DNA of 64,000 bases, taken from positions 1 to 64,000 of the forward strand of contig NZ_JABMIJ010000001.1 in assembly GCF_014885015.1 (NCBI RefSeq). The letters are read 5' to 3'. The position numbers were made by a program, and so were the translations under genes. Numbering within the stretch: position 1 is the first letter of the stretch; each line of letters opens with the position of its first letter. Below, piece after piece: positions 59,763 to 64,000 of this stretch. A model generated the notes under the pieces. The model ran no database searches and was not told the DNA's origin. It saw only the letters and a program-made list of their open reading frames with translations. This stretch comes from Spirabiliibacterium falconis (GTDB lineage: Bacteria; Pseudomonadota; Gammaproteobacteria; Enterobacterales; Pasteurellaceae).

Positions 59763-60476
59763 TTATTCAAGCTCTCCACAAAAACGATAGCCTTCTCCAT
59801 GAATAGTTGCAATGATTTCTGGTGTTTCAGGGTGGCTTTCAAAATGCTTACGAATGCGTCGAATGGTAACATCAACAGTGCGATCATGTGGTTTAAGCTC
59901 TCGCCCTGTCATTTTTTTTAGCAAATCTTCACGTGTTTGAATTTTGCCCGGATTTTCACAAAAGTGCAACAACGCACGGAACTCACTACGCGGCAGTTTA
60001 TTGGCTTCATCTGTTGGTGAAATTAATGTACGGCTATTGATATCTAGCGTCCAGCCATTAAAGCGATAAGCATCAATATGGTCATTACTGATGCTAACCT
60101 CTTTATCTCCCATCGTGCGTTGTAATAAATTACGTGCACGAATCGCAAGTTCACGCGGGTTAAATGGCTTAGTGATATAATCATCGGCACCAATTTCTAG
60201 CCCTAAGATTTTATCCACTTCATTATCACGCCCTGTTAAAAACATCAATGCAGTATCGGCATTTTCACGCAATTCACGTGCGAGCATTAAGCCATTTTTG
60301 CCTGGCAAATTAATATCCATAATAACCAAATGGATTGTGTTTTCGCTTAATATAGCGTGCATTTTATTACCATCGGCTGCTTCTAACACATCATAACCTT
60401 CTGCCTCAAAAATGCTTTTTAGCGTGTTGCGTGTTACCGCTTCGTCTTCAACAATTAATATTTTAGGCGTTTGCAT
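59763..60476 (-). CDS. arcA: Aerobic respiration control response regulator ArcA
   Basis: 237 residues from ATG 60476 (E. coli 238). Receiver with phosphorylated Asp in '[14 protein letters not shown]' near residue 54 and Lys in '[18 protein letters not shown]' near 106; C-terminal winged helix of OmpR type ('[16 protein letters not shown]' near 205). Represses aerobic metabolism genes when ArcB signals low oxygen; a likely controller of yjjI/yjjW in this window. Confidence 0.97.
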   Translation of the reverse strand: MQTPKILIVEDEAVTRNTLKSIFEAEGYDVLEAADGNKMHAILSENTIHLVIMDINLPGKNGLMLARELRENADTALMFLTGRDNEVDKILGLEIGADDYITKPFNPRELAIRARNLLQRTMGDKEVSISNDHIDAYRFNGWTLDINSRTLISPTDEANKLPRSEFRALLHFCENPGKIQTREDLLKKMTGRELKPHDRTVDVTIRRIRKHFESHPETPEIIATIHGEGYRFCGELE

Positions 60477-60649
60477 AATCAGTCCATTTGCTTTATTCAT
60501 AATGGTTAACAGTTGTTTACATCGTAAAAAATTTATTGCATCTTTGCAACGTGACTATAACATAACGTTGTATAAAAAATGTATTATATTTTACAATTTT
60601 TGATTTAAGTCATCGTAATATGTGCGTTAAGATCTAATTTTATTTTGGA

Positions 60650-62239
60650 TCAGTGCTCTTTGGTTTTGAAAAATTGCACGTCAGGATACCGCTCTTGTGT
60701 TAAATTCAAGTTAACCATCGTTGGCGCAATATAGGTTAAATGATCACTGCCATCAAGTGCGAGATTTTGCTCATTTTTTCGCTTAAATTCGTCAAATTTT
60801 TTCTCATCGCTACATTCAACCCAACGTGCTGTCGCAACGTTAACTGACTCGTAAATAGCCTCGACATTATACTCACTTTTTAGCCGTGCAACCACCACAT
60901 CAAATTGCAATATGCCGACAGCACCGACGATCAAATCATTATTGCTTAACGGACGGAAAACTTGCACGGCACCTTCTTCAGACAGTTGTACAAGTCCTTT
61001 GAGTAATTGTTTTTGCTTGAGCGGATCTTTTAGGCGAATGCGGCGGAATAGCTCAGGGGCAAAGTTTGGAATACCGCTAAATTTCAGGCGTTCCCCTTGC
61101 GTGAAGGTATCCCCAATTTGGATGGTGCCGTGGTTATGTAACCCAATAATATCGCCAGCAAATGCTTCATCTGCATGCGTCCTATCACCAGCCATAAAGG
61201 TTAACGCATCGGAAATAACAACATCCTTTCCTAACCGTACATGGTGAAACTTCATCCCTTTTTCGTATTTGCCTGACACCACACGCATAAATGCAACACG
61301 GTCACGGTGTTTAGGATCCATATTTGCTTGAATTTTAAACACAAAGCCGCTGAGTTTTTCTTCAAATGGGGAGACTTCACGCACATCGCTTTGGCGTGAT
61401 TGTGGAGTTGGAGCCCATTCAGTTAAGCCCAAAAGCATATGGTCAACCCCAAAATTTCCCAGTGCGGTGCCGAAAAAGACAGGGGTGAGTTCACCTTTTA
61501 AAAATAGTTCTAAATCAAATGGATTAGATGCACCTTGCACCAGTTCTAACTCATCACGCAATTGTTGCGCTAAGTCTTCACCGACCGCACTTTCAAGTTC
61601 AGGATTATCCAGTCCCTTAATCACTCTTACATCTTGAATGGTATGCCCTTGTCCACTTTGATAGAGATAAGTTTCATCGTTATAAAGATGATAAACGCCT
61701 TTAAAGAGCTTGCCGCAACCAATAGGCCAAGTGATCGGTGCACAGTGGATTTTCAGCACACTTTCCACTTCATCGAGCAGCTCCATCGGGTCGCGAATAT
61801 CACGGTCGAGCTTGTTCATAAAGGTCAAAATCGGTGTATCGCGCAAGCGGGTCACTTCCATCAATTTAATGGTGCGTTCCTCAACCCCTTTGGCGGAGTC
61901 GATTACCATCAGGCAGCTATCCACTGCGGTCAAAGTGCGGTAGGTATCCTCCGAGAAATCTTCGTGTCCAGGAGTATCGAGCAAGTTCACCAGACAATTG
62001 TTATAAGGAAATTGCATCACGGATGTGGTAATGGAAATCCCCCGTTGTTTTTCCATTTCCATCCAGTCCGATTTGGCGTGCTGTGCATTGCCACGCCCTT
62101 TTACCGTGCCCGCAGTTTGAATCGCTTGCCCGTAGAGCAGAACTTTTTCAGTAATGGTAGTTTTCCCCGCATCGGGATGGGAGATGATCGCAAAGGTGCG
62201 GCGTTTATTCACCTGCTCTGGATAGGCTTTCTCAGACAT
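60650..62239 (-). CDS. prfC: Peptide chain release factor 3
   Basis: 529 residues from ATG 62239, same length as E. coli RF3. GTPase: '[16 protein letters not shown]' near residue 16, '[15 protein letters not shown]' near 85, '[12 protein letters not shown]' near 135. Removes RF1/RF2 from the ribosome after termination. Faces divergently from the leu leader region. Confidence 0.97.
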   Translation of the reverse strand: MSEKAYPEQVNKRRTFAIISHPDAGKTTITEKVLLYGQAIQTAGTVKGRGNAQHAKSDWMEMEKQRGISITTSVMQFPYNNCLVNLLDTPGHEDFSEDTYRTLTAVDSCLMVIDSAKGVEERTIKLMEVTRLRDTPILTFMNKLDRDIRDPMELLDEVESVLKIHCAPITWPIGCGKLFKGVYHLYNDETYLYQSGQGHTIQDVRVIKGLDNPELESAVGEDLAQQLRDELELVQGASNPFDLELFLKGELTPVFFGTALGNFGVDHMLLGLTEWAPTPQSRQSDVREVSPFEEKLSGFVFKIQANMDPKHRDRVAFMRVVSGKYEKGMKFHHVRLGKDVVISDALTFMAGDRTHADEAFAGDIIGLHNHGTIQIGDTFTQGERLKFSGIPNFAPELFRRIRLKDPLKQKQLLKGLVQLSEEGAVQVFRPLSNNDLIVGAVGILQFDVVVARLKSEYNVEAIYESVNVATARWVECSDEKKFDEFKRKNEQNLALDGSDHLTYIAPTMVNLNLTQERYPDVQFFKTKEH

Positions 62240-62483
62240 AATATTCACTTTAGTTCATTTTAAATGCGCTTATTTTCCCTGATTGCGGGCATAAAAACAA
62301 ATAGAAATCATATTTTTGCCTAAAAGTAGGATTGACTAGCGTAATAAAAAATAGGTTATGACTTATACTGCTCAAGTTTTATATTTTAGATTTTTGTTTT
62401 GATTTTTATTTTATTTTTAAATTATTACACTGCTAATTGTGGTAAGATAATGATTATTTTAGATAAAAATACTAAAAAGGGAG

Positions 62484-62511
62484 TTGACTTTGGTTCTGGT
62501 GCAGGTATGAT
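62484..62511 (+). promoter_or_regulatory. Probable leu operon promoter
   Basis: TTGACT (62484-62489) and TATGAT (62506-62511) 16 bases apart; transcription would start about 40 bases before the leader peptide. Confidence 0.6.
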
Positions 62512-62557
62512 GATTTCCGACATTGAGTTTTTACTTTTTATTTTTCGTGGTTTAATT

Positions 62558-62632
62558 ATGTTTACATTCCAAGTGTGTTCTCTACTTCTCGCTCTCTTGC
62601 GCATTTCCAATGTGCGGTTTGTGCGTGGATAG
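62558..62632 (+). CDS. leuL: leu operon leader peptide
   Basis: 24 codons including 'SLLLALLRI' with five Leu codons (CTA, CTT, CTC, CTC, TTG) in a seven-codon stretch, followed 20 bases later by a terminator hairpin before leuA. Leucine-starvation stalling here should prevent termination. No strong ribosome site is visible. Confidence 0.8.
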   Translation: MFTFQVCSLLLALLRISNVRFVRG

Positions 62633-62652
62633 AACATAATTTTTGCCCACAC

Positions 62653-62679
62653 AACCCGCACGTATTGCGGGTTTTTTTA
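62653..62679 (+). terminator. leu attenuator terminator
   Basis: AACCCGCA and TGCGGGTT pair around CGTAT and are followed by a T-run, 28 bases before the leuA start. Confidence 0.88.
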
Positions 62680-62706
62680 TAACTGTGTTTAACTAAAGGA
62701 GCGATT

Positions 62707-64000
62707 ATGAGCGATAAAGTGATTATTTTTGATACAACACTGCGCGATGGCGAACAAGCATTAAGTGCCAGTTTAACGGTGAAAGAAAAATTACAGATCG
62801 CCTTTGCCCTTGAACGTCTTGGGGTGGATGTCATGGAAGTGGGGTTTCCTGTTTCTTCAGCGGGAGACTTCAAATCGGTGCAGACCATTGCACAAAACAT
62901 CAAAAACGCTCGTGTTGCGGCCTTGGCGCGTGCGGTGGATAAAGACATTGATGCCGCCTTTGAAGCCTTGCGGGTGGCACAGCAGTTTCGTATTCACACT
63001 TTCATCGCCACCTCCGCATTGCATGTGGAGACCAAGTTAAAGCGCAGTTTTGAGGATGTGGTCGCCATGGCACAAAGTGCGGTTAAGCGTGCACGGAATT
63101 ACACGGATGATGTCGAATTTTCGTGTGAAGATGCAGGTCGCACGGGCATTGATAACATCTGCCGTATTGTGGAAGCTGCCATCAATGCGGGGGCAACCAC
63201 TATCAATATTCCTGATACTGTGGGCTATACCGTGCCTAACCAATTTGGGGACATTATTCATCAGGTGATGAACCGTGTGCCTAATGTGGATAAGGCCATT
63301 ATTTCTGTGCATTGCCATAATGATTTAGGCATGGCAACCGCCAATTCATTAAGTGCGGTACAGCAAGGGGCACGCCAAATTGAGTGTACGATTAACGGCA
63401 TCGGAGAGCGTGCGGGCAACTGTTCATTAGAAGAAGTGGTGATGGCATTAAAAACGCGCCGTGATGTATTTAATGTGGATACCAACATCAACACCAAAGA
63501 GATTTATCGCATCAGCCAAATGGTTAGCCAAATGTGCAATATGCCCATTCAACCGAACAAAGCCATTGTGGGGAGCAATGCGTTTGCCCACTCGTCGGGC
63601 ATTCATCAAGACGGCATGCTTAAAAATGCCAACACCTATGAAATTCTCTCTCCTGAAAGCATTGGGTTGAAAAAAGAAAAGTTGAATTTAACTGCACGTT
63701 CAGGGCGAGCAGCGGTGAAAAGTCATATGCAGGATATGGGCTATAGCGAGCAAGATTACGACTTGGACAAACTTTACACTGCATTTTTGGCACTGGCGGA
63801 TAAAAAAGGGCAAGTATTTGACTATGACTTAGAAGCATTAGCCTTCATTGATATGCAGCAAGGAGAGGGCGATCGTCTTCGGTTGGAATCGATTTCCGTG
63901 CAATCGGTTAGCCAACTTCCTGCCACAGCCTCAGTCCAAGTGACTTTAGACGATAAAGTGCGGTTAGATGCGGCAACAGGCAATGGGGCAGTTGATGCCG
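62707..64000 (+). CDS. leuA: 2-isopropylmalate synthase, 3' end cut by window edge
   Basis: About 431 codons visible, open to the window end. AAAGGAGCG precedes ATG 62707. '[20 protein letters not shown]' near residue 6 carries the Arg-Asp metal/substrate motif; '[15 protein letters not shown]' near 202 holds metal ligands; the C-terminal leucine-binding regulatory domain begins near 390. Condenses acetyl-CoA with 2-oxoisovalerate, the first step of leucine synthesis. Confidence 0.97.
   Translation, partial: MSDKVIIFDTTLRDGEQALSASLTVKEKLQIAFALERLGVDVMEVGFPVSSAGDFKSVQTIAQNIKNARVAALARAVDKDIDAAFEALRVAQQFRIHTFIATSALHVETKLKRSFEDVVAMAQSAVKRARNYTDDVEFSCEDAGRTGIDNICRIVEAAINAGATTINIPDTVGYTVPNQFGDIIHQVMNRVPNVDKAIISVHCHNDLGMATANSLSAVQQGARQIECTINGIGERAGNCSLEEVVMALKTRRDVFNVDTNINTKEIYRISQMVSQMCNMPIQPNKAIVGSNAFAHSSGIHQDGMLKNANTYEILSPESIGLKKEKLNLTARSGRAAVKSHMQDMGYSEQDYDLDKLYTAFLALADKKGQVFDYDLEALAFIDMQQGEGDRLRLESISVQSVSQLPATASVQVTLDDKVRLDAATGNGAVDA

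Overview
The window comes from a Pasteurellaceae chromosome (Haemophilus/Aggregatibacter/Pasteurella group). The family's DNA-uptake word AAGTGCGGT (USS), often with its reverse complement, is scattered through almost every gene and intergenic space. Gene products and local gene orders (deoD-nupC-yjjW-yjjI set, hfq-hflX cluster, ptsHI-crr, full his operon) are those of H. influenzae-like organisms. Species cannot be fixed from the sequence alone.

Layout. 1-7739: left part of an integrated element entering at the 3' end of a tRNA-Ala(GGC) gene: P4-type integrase, AlpA-like regulator, Icd-like protein, DUF927 primase/helicase-type protein, then a Mor-type activator driving a head gene set (protease, scaffold-like, major capsid, cut by the window edge). 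Repeats of TTGGACAA and a 44-bp inverted repeat flank its replication module. 7740-9927: tRNA-Ala, gltX and four tRNA-Val(TAC). 9996-11632: a glycosyltransferase with 12 CCAA units (phase-variable) and a YagU-like membrane protein. 11687-20387: the histidine operon with a five-His leader peptide and two non-his genes inside it. 20617-27278: yjjI-yjjW glycyl radical pair, then nupC, deoC, deoB, deoD (nucleoside salvage). 27401-30497: djlA, yjdF, dusC, yjjG. 30523-31500: lone mannose-family PTS IIA and IIB. 31668-38016: tsaE-amiB-mutL-miaA-hfq-hflX. 38117-45150: an IclR-regulated sugar-acid operon (SDR, TctCBA transporter, lactonase, KDGal kinase, KDPGal aldolase).

45468-54793 is an accessory island between iclR and tRNA-Gly(GCC). 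It holds a type I restriction-modification locus, hsdM-hsdS-hsdR, with two embedded genes: a small three-helix membrane protein and a TIR-like protein resembling ThsB of Thoeris defence. The hsd genes contain both Pasteurellaceae USS and six perfect copies of the Neisseria uptake word GCCGTCTGAA, so this DNA appears to have moved between the two families. Behind hsdR lie gene fragments, including the C-terminal part of a DUF2235 (T6SS lipase-like) protein and a lipoprotein-like neighbour.

54898-64000: tRNA-Gly, orn, rsgA, ptsH-ptsI-crr, arcA, prfC, and a leucine attenuator (leuL) with the start of leuA. The strongest candidate for an undescribed system is the hsdS-linked pair of 3-TM protein and ThsB-like TIR protein without a ThsA partner.
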